The notes below the pieces were generated by a model that was given only the letters and a program-made list of their open reading frames with translations, was not told the DNA's origin and made no database searches. A stretch of 64,000 bases of DNA from positions 1 to 64,000 of the forward strand of contig JAKSIV010000006.1 of NCBI GenBank assembly GCA_024398635.1, written 5' to 3'. Source of the stretch: Bacteroidaceae bacterium (GTDB lineage Bacteria; Bacteroidota; Bacteroidia; Bacteroidales; Bacteroidaceae). The stretch's first letter is position 1; every line of letters starts with the position of its first letter. Positions 48,877 to 56,437 of the stretch are shown one piece after another. The translations under genes were made by a program, and so were the position numbers.

Positions 48877-49827
48877 TTATAAATACCTTACACTTTTATG
48901 TACGTTTCTTCCTTTCTTGAAGAAATCCACATCGGTTTGCCAGCTTACCACCAGGTCGTGACTGCCTTTGAGTGCACCTACGCCGCTTGTGTAGAACTCA
49001 TATGCATAACCAATGAGAACGTCTTTCACCTTGCCGCCCACCATTGCCGTAAACGATATTCCCGGACTGTAGGTTACTCCTGCGTACAGGAGGGTTTCAT
49101 CAAATTGGTAAGAAGTTCTTACCGAAAGATCCACCCTGTAGAAATCCAGGTCGCTCTGCACAAAGATGCATGGCTGTACCGATAATAACGGATTTCTGAG
49201 TCCGATATTGCATCCTCCGTTCAAATATAGGGTAGGTTTGATATTCATTTCGATGTTTTTTCCCTGTGTCTTGCCGAATTCCACATGCGGAAAATTGAGA
49301 TGTTGCGCCGAAGCGCCGACCCACCAGTCTCCTATCACGTACAGGAGTCCGGCACCCAGATCGCCTGCGGTACCGCGCTCGTTTCCTGTAGGAAATGCGG
49401 GGTCATTGGGGGTTTCCATCTTAAGTCCGCCTCCGTTAAACTCTTCGGACATGACACCTGCCTGAACGCCTACATTCATCCATCCCTGTCCTACACCTAT
49501 TTTATACGCGTAATCAAACAGGAGGCGGCGGTTGGTAAAGAGGCCCAATGTCTCATTGAGCATGCTCACACCGACCGAATTCCTGTATTTTCCGAACGGA
49601 ACCGGCATGTTTGCTCCGATGAACATCGTTACGGGAGCATGGGTGTAGCCTGCCATCTGCATGGAGAGTGAACCCACCACATTTGTCCTTTGGTTGCGGT
49701 TCATTGCGGCAGGGTTATAGAAGTTCTCCACTTCAAGGAAATGGGTAAAGTGCGCATCTGTCTGAGCCTGCACTCGGGCAGACAAAGCCAAACACGCAAA
49801 CAATAATATGAAAACGTGACGTTTCAT
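48877..49827 (-). CDS. porP: PorP/SprF family type IX secretion membrane protein
   Basis: A 316-residue outer-membrane barrel protein with signal peptide (MKRHVFILLFACLALSARVQA). Family features include FTHFLEVENFYNPAAMN near the start, FDYAYKIGVGQGWMNVGVQAGV, and LLYAGVTYSPGISFTAMVG near the end. It is thought to bind GldK rings or cargo of type IX secretion. I start at the ATG at 49827; an ATG three codons upstream (49836) is an alternative, and one at 49854 lies inside the predicted -7 element, so it is unlikely. It leads the operon with gldKLMN. Confidence 0.88.
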   Translation of the reverse strand: MKRHVFILLFACLALSARVQAQTDAHFTHFLEVENFYNPAAMNRNQRTNVVGSLSMQMAGYTHAPVTMFIGANMPVPFGKYRNSVGVSMLNETLGLFTNRRLLFDYAYKIGVGQGWMNVGVQAGVMSEEFNGGGLKMETPNDPAFPTGNERGTAGDLGAGLLYVIGDWWVGASAQHLNFPHVEFGKTQGKNIEMNIKPTLYLNGGCNIGLRNPLLSVQPCIFVQSDLDFYRVDLSVRTSYQFDETLLYAGVTYSPGISFTAMVGGKVKDVLIGYAYEFYTSGVGALKGSHDLVVSWQTDVDFFKKGRNVHKSVRYL

Positions 49828-49851
49828 CGTGTTCATCAACCTAATTAACGG

Positions 49852-49859
49852 CAAAAATT
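49852..49859 (-). promoter_or_regulatory. -7 element of the type IX secretion operon
   Basis: On the minus strand AATTTTTG differs from TAnnTTTG at the first T only in phase; it is 25 bases before the porP start. Confidence is moderate because the fit is inexact. Confidence 0.35.
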
Positions 49860-49869
49860 GTTCATTATT

Positions 49870-49900
49870 TTTGCTCTTGATGAAATTTTATCTAATTTTG
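49870..49900 (+). promoter_or_regulatory. Consensus promoter of rpsU
   Basis: TTTG (49870-49873), a 19-base spacer and TAATTTTG (49893-49900) match the Bacteroidota consensus perfectly. Transcription would begin near 49907, about 48 bases before the rpsU start. Confidence 0.85.
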
Positions 49901-49954
49901 CGCCGCTTATTCCCTAAGAAAAAGTCAGAACTAAATAAAAATAAAGAACTTAAA

Positions 49955-50146
49955 ATGATCATTGTTCCCGTTAAGGAGGGTGAGAACATAGAGCGCGCCC
50001 TCAAGAAATTCAAGAGAAAGTATGAAAAGACCGGTGTGGTTAAGGAGCTCCGCCGTCGTCAGCAGTTTGACAAACCTTCAGAACTGAAGCGTCTCAAGAT
50101 GGAGCACGCTATCTACGTTCAGAAACTGCAGCAGAACGAAGAGTAA
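49955..50146 (+). CDS. rpsU: 30S ribosomal protein S21
   Basis: A 63-residue basic protein that binds the 3' end of 16S rRNA. It matches S21 throughout: MIIVPVKEGENIERALKKFK, then KYEKTGVVKELRRRQQF. The start at 49955 gives the family length; a longer frame from 49829 overlaps the promoter. In several Bacteroidota, S21 is linked to occlusion of the anti-Shine-Dalgarno, consistent with the scarcity of such sites in this window. Confidence 0.95.
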   Translation: MIIVPVKEGENIERALKKFKRKYEKTGVVKELRRRQQFDKPSELKRLKMEHAIYVQKLQQNEE

Positions 50147-50192
50147 AAAAAGCCGGCAGTTCTTGCTTTTTGGTTTTTTCTTTCATATATTC

Positions 50193-50216
50193 GTCACTGA
50201 ATCCGTTCAGCGACGA
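50193..50216 (+). terminator. Hairpin after rpsU, possible terminator
   Basis: CGTCACTGAA pairs with TTCAGCGACG (9 of 10) with a TCCG loop, followed by AATTTTGTT. It ends 8 bases before the Xer recombinase start, so it may instead regulate that gene. Confidence 0.5.
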
Positions 50217-50224
50217 ATTTTGTT

Positions 50225-51106
50225 ATGTATATAGACCAGTTTGCGGATTATCTCAGGTTGGAGAGGAATTATTCCCCCAAAACCGTCGCCAGCTACCGCC
50301 GGGATCTTGTCCTTTTCCGGCAGTTTCTGACAGATACTGACGCAGGTCTGGATCTGCTGACAGCCGATAGGGACACGGTGCGCCTTTGGGTTGTTGACAT
50401 GATGGACAAGGGTGAAAAATCCACCACTGTCAACCGCAAGCTGAGCACGCTGCGTTCCTTCTACAAGTTCCTGCGTATGAAGGGCATCACGAGCCATTCG
50501 CCGGTCCAGGGTATAAAGGGTCCCAAGAATAAGAAACCTCTGCCGCAGTTTGTCAAGGAGTCCGATATGGATCGTCTCCTGGATGAGATCGATTTGGGAG
50601 AGGGATTTATGGGAGTTCGGAACAAGACCGTGATAGCCGTCTTATATGAAACAGGAATGCGTATGGCCGAGCTGATAGGACTTGATGACAGGGATATCGA
50701 TTTCGGCACCCGTACCATCAAGGTGACCGGTAAACGCGACAAACAGCGTTTCATTCCTTTCGGGAAAGAGCTGGATGAGCAGCTGCACCGGTATCTGGAT
50801 GCACGCGCTGAGGCGTTCGGACAGATGGAAGGAGCATTCTTCCTGAGCCAGAAAGGGGAGCGCATCCCGCGGCATCAGGTCTATCTGTTGGTAAAGGATG
50901 CCTTGAGCCGGGTATCGGATGTCTCCAAGAAGAGTCCTCACGTGTTGCGTCACACCTTTGCCACCTCCATGCTCAACCATGATGCCGAGCTCGGAGCCGT
51001 CAAAGAGTTGCTTGGCCATAACAGTCTGCAGACCACTGAGATCTATGTGCATACCACGTTCCAGGAACTGAAGGAAATATATAAACAGGCTCATCCTAGG
51101 GCCTAA
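50225..51106 (+). CDS. XerC-like tyrosine recombinase
   Basis: A 293-residue recombinase with all catalytic residues: Arg146 (ETGMRMAEL), Lys173, His239 and Arg242 (HVLRHTFA), His265 (LGHNS) and Tyr274 (IYVHTTF). An N-terminal SAM-like domain covers residues 5-95. It is the second Xer in the window, and such pairs usually act together at dif to resolve chromosome dimers. C/D identity cannot be fixed by eye. It is followed 12 bases later by the hibernation factor. Confidence 0.87.
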   Translation: MYIDQFADYLRLERNYSPKTVASYRRDLVLFRQFLTDTDAGLDLLTADRDTVRLWVVDMMDKGEKSTTVNRKLSTLRSFYKFLRMKGITSHSPVQGIKGPKNKKPLPQFVKESDMDRLLDEIDLGEGFMGVRNKTVIAVLYETGMRMAELIGLDDRDIDFGTRTIKVTGKRDKQRFIPFGKELDEQLHRYLDARAEAFGQMEGAFFLSQKGERIPRHQVYLLVKDALSRVSDVSKKSPHVLRHTFATSMLNHDAELGAVKELLGHNSLQTTEIYVHTTFQELKEIYKQAHPRA

Positions 51107-51118
51107 AACCAAAACACT

Positions 51119-51418
51119 ATGGAAACTAAGATTAAGGCGTTGCATTTTACTGCAACAGAACAGCTTCAGGCGTTCATTGAGAAGAAGTGTGCCAAACTGG
51201 AAAGAGTACACGAGTTGATTCAGAAAGTTGAGGTTACCCTGAAAGTAGTCAAGCCGGAGACAGCATTGAACAAGCAGGCAAGCATTGACGTTACGATTCC
51301 GAACGGAGAGTTTTTTGCCGAGAAAACCTGTGACACCTTTGAAGAGGCAGTTGACGGGTGCCTTGATGCATTGACAAGACAGCTCAAGAAAAACAAGGAA
51401 AAACTGCGTGAGAAGTAA
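51119..51418 (+). CDS. Ribosome hibernation-promoting factor (HPF/RaiA family)
   Basis: A 99-residue protein of the HPF/YfiA family: KIKALHFTATEQLQAFIEKKCAKLE and VEVTLKVV at the N-terminus, EEAVDGCLDALTRQLKKNKEKL at the C-terminus. It stabilises idle 70S or 100S ribosomes. Short-type length (no long HPF tail). It follows the Xer gene by 12 bases and precedes the tRNA promoter. Confidence 0.92.
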   Translation: METKIKALHFTATEQLQAFIEKKCAKLERVHELIQKVEVTLKVVKPETALNKQASIDVTIPNGEFFAEKTCDTFEEAVDGCLDALTRQLKKNKEKLREK

Positions 51419-51435
51419 AAAACACGCCGAATATT

Positions 51436-51466
51436 TTTGTTCGGAAGAAAAATTGAAATATCTTTG
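51436..51466 (+). promoter_or_regulatory. Consensus promoter of the tRNA-tuf-ribosomal cluster
   Basis: TTTG (51436-51439), a 19-base spacer and TATCTTTG (51459-51466) match the Bacteroidota consensus perfectly. The transcript begins near 51473 and opens with a hairpin (ACCCGCTC with GAGCGGGT) before the first tRNA. Confidence 0.85.
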
Positions 51467-51512
51467 CACCCGCTCTTCGCTCTAGGCCGAGGAGCGGGTT
51501 CTTTGAAACTAT

Positions 51513-51584
51513 GCCGCTATGGCTCAATGGTAGAGCAACGCACTTGTAATGCGTAGGTTGTTGGTTCGATTCCGACTAGCGGCT
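51513..51584 (+). tRNA. tRNA-Thr (anticodon TGT)
   Basis: Acceptor GCCGCTA pairs with TAGCGGC. The anticodon loop is CTTGTAA, giving TGT. The T loop GGTTCGATTCC is intact. Length 72, discriminator T, no encoded CCA. Confidence 0.95.
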
Positions 51585-51610
51585 CTGAACGGCGTTGGAC
51601 GCGACGCGAC

Positions 51611-51693
51611 GGGTGAATTCCAGAGTGGCCAAATGGGGCAGACTGTAAATCTGCTGTCTCTCGACTTCGGTGGTTCGAATCCATCTTCACCCA
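51611..51693 (+). tRNA. tRNA-Tyr (anticodon GTA)
   Basis: Acceptor GGGTGAA pairs with TTCACCC; the anticodon loop is ACTGTAAAT, giving GTA. A long variable arm marks a class II tRNA, as for tyrosine in bacteria. Discriminator A, no encoded CCA. Confidence 0.95.
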
Positions 51694-51802
51694 CATGGCA
51701 GGCCTTGACGATGCCGGGCAACCGGTGCCTGCAGTGCATCCTTGAAACCACCTTTTTAATATAATAGGGAAGGTCAGGAGAGCAATCGTGACAAACAAAG
51801 TT

Positions 51803-51875
51803 GCGGGAATAGCTCAGTTGATAGAGCATTAGCCTTCCAAGCTGAGGGTCGCGGGTTTGAGTCCCGTTTCCCGCT
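51803..51875 (+). tRNA. tRNA-Gly (anticodon TCC)
   Basis: Acceptor GCGGGAA pairs with TTCCCGC; the anticodon loop CTTCCAA gives TCC. Length 73, discriminator T. Confidence 0.95.
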
Positions 51876-51886
51876 CCTGTTTTGTC

Positions 51887-51959
<73 letters not shown>

Positions 51960-51986
51960 CAAGTTTAAAATGAGGATAGGAGGAGA

Positions 51987-52009
51987 CCGCCCTGTGCGGG
52001 AGCCTTTTT
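51987..52009 (+). terminator. Weak hairpin and T-run before tuf
   Basis: CCGC (51987-51990) and GCGG (51996-51999) form a short stem followed by TTTTT at 52005-52009. It could be a partial terminator or a processing site between the tRNAs and tuf. Confidence 0.3.
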
Positions 52010-52054
52010 GTAGTTGACATCAAGTTCATAATCAATAAAATAGCTTTTTAAACT

Positions 52055-53251
52055 ATGGCAAAAGAGACATTTGTGCGCACGAAACCGCACGTAAACATTG
52101 GTACTATCGGTCACGTTGACCACGGTAAGACTACCCTGACTGCTGCTATCACCAAGGTATTGGCTGAGAGAGTTTCAGGTAACACTGACAAGATCAAGTC
52201 ATTTGATCAGATTGATAACGCCCCCGAGGAGAAGGAGCGTGGTATAACCATCAACACCGCTCACGTTGAGTACGAGACAGAGGCTCGTCACTATGCTCAC
52301 GTTGACTGCCCGGGTCACGCTGACTATGTAAAGAACATGGTTACCGGTGCTGCCCAGATGGATGGTGCTATCGTTGTTGTAGCTGCTACTGATGGTCCGA
52401 TGCCTCAGACTCGTGAGCACATCCTGCTCGCCCGTCAGGTGAACGTTCCTAAGCTGGTTGTATTCCTGAACAAGTGCGATTCTCCCGATGTTGACTCAGA
52501 GATGATTGACCTCGTTGAGATGGAGATGCGTGAGCTTCTCGACGCTTATGAGTTCGATGGTGACAATACTCCTATCATCCGTGGTTCTGCACTTGGTGCC
52601 CTGAACGGCGTTAAGGAGTGGGAGGATAAGGTAATGGAGCTGATGGCTGCTGTTGACAGCTGGATTCCTCTGCCTCCGCGTGCTGTTGATCAGCCGTTCC
52701 TGATGCCTGTTGAGGACGTGTTCTCAATCACTGGCCGTGGTACAGTTGCTACCGGTCGTATTGAGACTGGTGTCGTTAAGGTTGGTGACAAGGTTGAGAT
52801 CCTTGGTCTCGGTGAGGAGAAAGAGACAACCGTTACCGGTGTTGAGATGTTCCGTAAGCTGCTTGAGCAGGGTGAGGCTGGTGATAACGTAGGTCTGCTG
52901 CTCCGTGGTATTGAGAAGACTGAGATCAAGCGCGGTATGGTTCTTTGCCATCCGGGTCAGATCAAGCCTCACACCACTTTCAAGGCTTCTATCTATGTAC
53001 TGACTCAGAAGGAGGGTGGTCGTCACACCTCATTCCGTAACAAGTATCGTCCTCAGTTCTACATCCGTACAATGGACTGCACCGGTGAGATCACTCTCCC
53101 CGAGGGAACTGAGATGGTAATGCCTGGTGATAACGTTGAGATCACCGTTACACTGATCTATCCTGTTGCTATCAACGTTGGTCTGCGTTTCGCTATCCGT
53201 GAGGGCGGCCGTACCGTTGGTTCAGGTCAGATCACCGCAATCATCGACTGA
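52055..53251 (+). CDS. tuf: Elongation factor Tu
   Basis: A 398-residue GTPase that carries aminoacyl-tRNA to the ribosome. [10 protein letters not shown] (19-28) is the P-loop, followed by [16 protein letters not shown] and the C-terminal barrel motifs. The codon use is extremely biased. It follows the tRNA cluster and precedes tRNA-Trp. Confidence 0.98.
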   Translation: MAKETFVRTKPHVNIGTIGHVDHGKTTLTAAITKVLAERVSGNTDKIKSFDQIDNAPEEKERGITINTAHVEYETEARHYAHVDCPGHADYVKNMVTGAAQMDGAIVVVAATDGPMPQTREHILLARQVNVPKLVVFLNKCDSPDVDSEMIDLVEMEMRELLDAYEFDGDNTPIIRGSALGALNGVKEWEDKVMELMAAVDSWIPLPPRAVDQPFLMPVEDVFSITGRGTVATGRIETGVVKVGDKVEILGLGEEKETTVTGVEMFRKLLEQGEAGDNVGLLLRGIEKTEIKRGMVLCHPGQIKPHTTFKASIYVLTQKEGGRHTSFRNKYRPQFYIRTMDCTGEITLPEGTEMVMPGDNVEITVTLIYPVAINVGLRFAIREGGRTVGSGQITAIID

Positions 53252-53265
53252 TTGTAAACCAAATA

Positions 53266-53295
53266 AATGTCAGCTCCCTTCGGGGTGCTGACATT
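53266..53295 (+). other. UUCG-tetraloop hairpin between tuf and tRNA-Trp
   Basis: AATGTCAGC pairs with GCTGACATT, and the inner CCC-TTCG-GGG makes a UUCG loop, one of the most stable RNA tetraloops. There is a single T-T mismatch and no T-run follows; the tRNA starts 5 bases later. It is likely a processing or 3'-end-stability element for the tuf mRNA. Confidence 0.75.
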
Positions 53296-53299
53296 ACCT

Positions 53300-53372
53300 A
53301 CGGGTGTAGCTCAGTTGGTAGAGCATCGGTCTCCAAAACCGAGTGTCGAGAGTTCGAGTCTTTCCGCCCGTG
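53300..53372 (+). tRNA. tRNA-Trp (anticodon CCA)
   Basis: Acceptor ACGGGTG pairs with CGCCCGT (one G-T pair), discriminator G. The anticodon loop CTCCAAA gives CCA. Length 73. The tRNA sits between tuf and secE, as is common in Bacteroidota. Confidence 0.95.
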
Positions 53373-53392
53373 CAAGTAGAAAAAAAAGAACT

Positions 53393-53584
53393 ATGTTCAG
53401 GAATTTCATTAACAACTGTAAGGAATCTTACAACGAGCTTGTCCATAAGACAACATGGCCCACCAGCAAAGAACTGGCCAGCAGCGCAGTCATCGTTTTA
53501 GTTGCTTCCCTGATGATTGCCGTTGTTGTTTACCTCATGGATAAATGCTTCCAGGTGATAATGTCAAATATTATCTACCCCTAA
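53393..53584 (+). CDS. secE: Preprotein translocase subunit SecE
   Basis: A 63-residue inner-membrane protein with a cytoplasmic amphipathic helix (NCKESYNELVHKTTWPTSKELA) and one membrane segment (AVIVLVASLMIAVVVYLM). It clamps SecY. The start at 53393 gives the usual length; an upstream extension runs through the tRNA. nusG starts 10 bases after it. Confidence 0.95.
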   Translation: MFRNFINNCKESYNELVHKTTWPTSKELASSAVIVLVASLMIAVVVYLMDKCFQVIMSNIIYP

Positions 53585-53594
53585 TCGTTGAGAA

Positions 53595-54137
53595 ATGGCA
53601 GAGTTGGAGAAGAAATGGTACGTCCTTAAGGCTATCAGCGGTAAGGAGCTCAAGGTAAAGGAATATCTTGAAGCCGATACCCGCAATAACAAGCTTGAGG
53701 ATTTCATTGGCCAGGTGCTTATCCCTACCGAGAAGGTGGTTAAGGTCCAGAACGGCAAACGTGTCGTTAAGGAGCGCAGCTACCTGCCGGGTTATGTCCT
53801 CGTAGAGGCAGCCCTCGTGGGAGAGATCAAGCAGCGCCTCAGAAGCTGCCCTAACGTTTTGGGTTTTCTTGGTGGCATGGATAATCCTACGCCTCTCCGT
53901 CCCTCAGAAGTGAGCAGGATATTGGGTTCAGCGAATGAACTCGAAGAGACGCAAGAGGAGGTTCTTGTACCGTTCACGGTAGGCGAAACCGTGAAGGTTA
54001 CCTTCGGACCGTTTTCAGGCTTCAATGGTGTCATTGAAGAGGTTGATGACACAAAGAAGAAGCTCAAGGTCATGGTCAAGATCTTTGGTCGCAAGACCCC
54101 TATAGATCTTGGTTTTATGCAAGTGGAGAAGATGTAA
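53595..54137 (+). CDS. nusG: Transcription termination/antitermination factor NusG
   Basis: A 180-residue protein with the NGN domain (KKWYVLKAISGKELKVKEYL, LPGYVLVEA) and a C-terminal KOW domain (VPFTVGETVKVTFGPFSGFNGVIEEVD). It couples RNA polymerase to Rho or the ribosome. Confidence 0.96.
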   Translation: MAELEKKWYVLKAISGKELKVKEYLEADTRNNKLEDFIGQVLIPTEKVVKVQNGKRVVKERSYLPGYVLVEAALVGEIKQRLRSCPNVLGFLGGMDNPTPLRPSEVSRILGSANELEETQEEVLVPFTVGETVKVTFGPFSGFNGVIEEVDDTKKKLKVMVKIFGRKTPIDLGFMQVEKM

Positions 54138-54165
54138 GCCGCCTGTTACCAGGCTTACCTTTTCC
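54135..54165 (+). terminator. Hairpin with T-run between nusG and rplK
   Basis: GTAAGCC (54135-54141) pairs with GGCTTAC (54153-54159), helped by CTG with CAG, and is followed by CTTTTCC. It starts within the nusG stop codon and may be an attenuator before the ribosomal protein genes. Confidence 0.5.
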
Positions 54166-54198
54166 GTATAGTGTTCACATATAATTTTATTTTGGAAA

Positions 54199-54624
54199 AT
54201 GGCAAAAGAAGTTGCTGGATTAATCAAATTACAGATTAAAGGAGGCGCAGCAAACCCATCACCTCCCGTAGGACCGGCTCTCGGTTCAAAGGGCTTGAAC
54301 ATAATGGAGTTTTGCAAGCAGTTCAACGCCAGAACCCAGGACAAATCAGGAAAGACTCTGCCGGTGATCATCACTTACTACAGTGATAAATCATTCGACT
54401 TTGTCATAAAGACTCCTCCTGTAGCCATCCAGTTGCTTGAGGCATCACGCGCTAAGGGCGGTTCACCCGAACCTAACCGTAAGAAAGTTGCTTCAGTAAC
54501 AAAGGCTCAGGTAGAAGCGATTGCACAGGACAAGATGCCCGACCTGAATTGCTTCACTCTGGAATCAGCTATCTCAATGGTAGCCGGTACCGCAAGAAGC
54601 ATGGGAATAACAGTTAAGGACTAA
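54199..54624 (+). CDS. rplK: 50S ribosomal protein L11
   Basis: A 141-residue protein of the stalk base. [39 protein letters not shown] is split here only for reference: the N-terminal [15 protein letters not shown] is the classic L11 motif. C-terminal RNA-binding domain ends [15 protein letters not shown]. Confidence 0.97.
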   Translation: MAKEVAGLIKLQIKGGAANPSPPVGPALGSKGLNIMEFCKQFNARTQDKSGKTLPVIITYYSDKSFDFVIKTPPVAIQLLEASRAKGGSPEPNRKKVASVTKAQVEAIAQDKMPDLNCFTLESAISMVAGTARSMGITVKD

Positions 54625-54652
54625 AACCTGGCATTCAAAAAAGTTTTAAGAA

Positions 54653-55348
54653 ATGGGTAAACTGACTAAAAACCAAAAGAGTGTCGCTTCTAAGATAGAA
54701 GCCGGCAAGGCATATACCCTCAAGGAGGCATCTCAGCTGGTCAAGGATATCACCACCACTAAGTTTGACGCATCTGTTGATATCGACGTTCGTCTTGGTG
54801 TTGATCCCCGTAAGGCCAACCAGATGGTCCGTGGCGTTGTATCTCTTCCTAACGGTACAGGTAAGGTCACCAGAGTTCTTGCTCTCTGCACTCCCGATCA
54901 GGAGGCAGCTGCAAAGGAGGCTGGTGCTGACTATGTAGGTTTTGAGGAGTACATCGAGAAGATCAAGGGTGGTTGGACTGACATCGACGTCATCATCACC
55001 CAGCCTGCCCTTATGGGTAAGCTCGGTCCTCTTGGTCGTGTTCTGGGTCCCCGTGGACTCATGCCTAACCCCAAGAGCGGTACAGTAACAATGGATGTTG
55101 CCAAAGCTGTCAAGGAGGTCAAGCAAGGTAAGATTGACTTCAAGGTTGACAAGAGCGGTATCGTCCACACTTCAATCGGTAAGGTATCTTTCACTGCCGA
55201 TGCTATCAGAGAGAACGCAAAAGAGTTCATTGATACTATCATCAAACTGAAACCTTCTGCAGCTAAGGGTACTTATATCAAGAGCCTTTATCTTTCAAGT
55301 ACTATGAGCAAGGGTATCAAGATTGATACCAAGTCATTTGACGATTAA
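54653..55348 (+). CDS. rplA: 50S ribosomal protein L1
   Basis: A 231-residue protein of the L1 stalk. It includes [20 protein letters not shown] (residues about 121-140), the L1 signature. L1 can repress its own operon by binding a mimic of its 23S site in the mRNA leader; no such site was traced here. Confidence 0.97.
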   Translation: MGKLTKNQKSVASKIEAGKAYTLKEASQLVKDITTTKFDASVDIDVRLGVDPRKANQMVRGVVSLPNGTGKVTRVLALCTPDQEAAAKEAGADYVGFEEYIEKIKGGWTDIDVIITQPALMGKLGPLGRVLGPRGLMPNPKSGTVTMDVAKAVKEVKQGKIDFKVDKSGIVHTSIGKVSFTADAIRENAKEFIDTIIKLKPSAAKGTYIKSLYLSSTMSKGIKIDTKSFDD

Positions 55349-55360
55349 TAACTGACGATC

Positions 55361-55885
55361 ATGAAGAAAGAAGATAAAGCACTTGTAATTGAGTCTCTGA
55401 AGCAGACAATTCAGAACTACTCATCTTTCTACCTGGTTGATGTAACCGGTCTTGATTCGACCACTACAAGCAACCTTCGCAGAAAGTGCTTCAAGAGTGA
55501 GGTTAAGATGGTCGTTGTCAAGAACACTCTTCTTCAGAAGGCACTGGATCAGCTGGATGCAGACTACACTCCGCTGTATGACTCTCTCAAGGGTACTACA
55601 GCTCTGATGCTGTCAAACGCAGCCAACGCTCCCGCCAAGCTTCTGAAGGACGTTACTGACAAGAAAACCGGTATCCCGGGCCTCAAGGCTGCTTACGCAG
55701 AGGAAAGCTTCTACATTGGAGCCAACCAGCTGGAGGCACTGGTCAACATCAAGAGCAAGAAGGAGCTCATCGCCGACGTCATTGCATTGCTGCAGTCACC
55801 GGCCAAGAACGTCATTTCTGCTCTGCAGTCTGGTGCAAACACCATCCACGGAGTCCTCAAGACTCTTGGAGAAAGAGAGAACTAA
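55361..55885 (+). CDS. rplJ: 50S ribosomal protein L10
   Basis: A 174-residue stalk protein: N-terminal LIESLKQTIQNYSSFYLVDV-like and C-terminal helix for L7/L12 dimers (GANTIHGVLKTLGERE). It starts 12 bases after rplA. Confidence 0.95.
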   Translation: MKKEDKALVIESLKQTIQNYSSFYLVDVTGLDSTTTSNLRRKCFKSEVKMVVVKNTLLQKALDQLDADYTPLYDSLKGTTALMLSNAANAPAKLLKDVTDKKTGIPGLKAAYAEESFYIGANQLEALVNIKSKKELIADVIALLQSPAKNVISALQSGANTIHGVLKTLGEREN

Positions 55886-55927
55886 TTATTCAAAACAAAG
55901 TAACAAACCTATTAAAATTATACAACA

Positions 55928-56308
55928 ATGGCTGATTTGAAAGCATTAGCAGAAGAACTGGTTAACCTTACCGTTAAGGAGGTCAACGAACTCGCAACCA
56001 TCCTGAAGGATGAATATGGAATTGAACCCGCTGCCGCAGCTGTAGCTGTAGCCGCTGCTGGTCCTGCCGCTGCTGGCGCTGAGGCTGCAGAGGAGAAGTC
56101 ATCATTCGACGTAGTCCTGAAGGGCTTCGGCGCAAACAAGCTTGCTGTCGTTAAGGCAGTCAAGGAGGCTTGCGGTCTGGGTCTGAAGGAGGCTAAGGAT
56201 CTTGTTGACGCTGCTCCTTCAGTAGTTAAGGAAGGTCTCGCCAAGAACGAAGCCGAGTCAATGAAGAAGACTCTGGAAGAGGCTGGCGCAGAAGTAGAAC
56301 TTAAGTAA
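55928..56308 (+). CDS. rplL: 50S ribosomal protein L7/L12
   Basis: A 126-residue protein with N-terminal dimer helix, an Ala-rich hinge ([19 protein letters not shown]) and the C-terminal factor-binding domain ([33 protein letters not shown]). A structured region follows before rpoB. Confidence 0.97.
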   Translation: MADLKALAEELVNLTVKEVNELATILKDEYGIEPAAAAVAVAAAGPAAAGAEAAEEKSSFDVVLKGFGANKLAVVKAVKEACGLGLKEAKDLVDAAPSVVKEGLAKNEAESMKKTLEEAGAEVELK

Positions 56309-56342
56309 CTTCTTTAGAGACCTGCCATATTGCAGGTAAAAC

Positions 56343-56398
56343 GGTTAAGTAACCCCGATGACAGCCAATTTGGGCTGTCTAGGGTGCTTAACCTTTTT
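56343..56398 (+). terminator. Attenuator-like hairpin between rplL and rpoB
   Basis: GGTTAAG (56343-56349) pairs with CTTAACC (56387-56393), with inner ACCC/GGGT and GACAGCC/GGGCTGTC, ending in TTTTT. A smaller hairpin (ACCTGC with GCAGGT) precedes it. Such a site can partly terminate transcription so that less RNA polymerase than ribosomal protein is made, as at the E. coli rplL-rpoB boundary. Confidence 0.75.
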
Positions 56399-56437
56399 GT
56401 GCGTTAAAGAATCAAGTTCCCTAATAACCTCCCCTAT

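Noticed and set aside
50642..51469. 275-codon minus-strand frame opposite the Xer and hibernation-factor genes
   Set aside because: It spans two clear plus-strand genes and their gap, so it is a shadow frame.
51517..51829. Minus-strand frames across the tRNA cluster
   Set aside because: They are the antisense of tRNA-Thr, tRNA-Tyr and tRNA-Gly; such false proteins are common in annotations.
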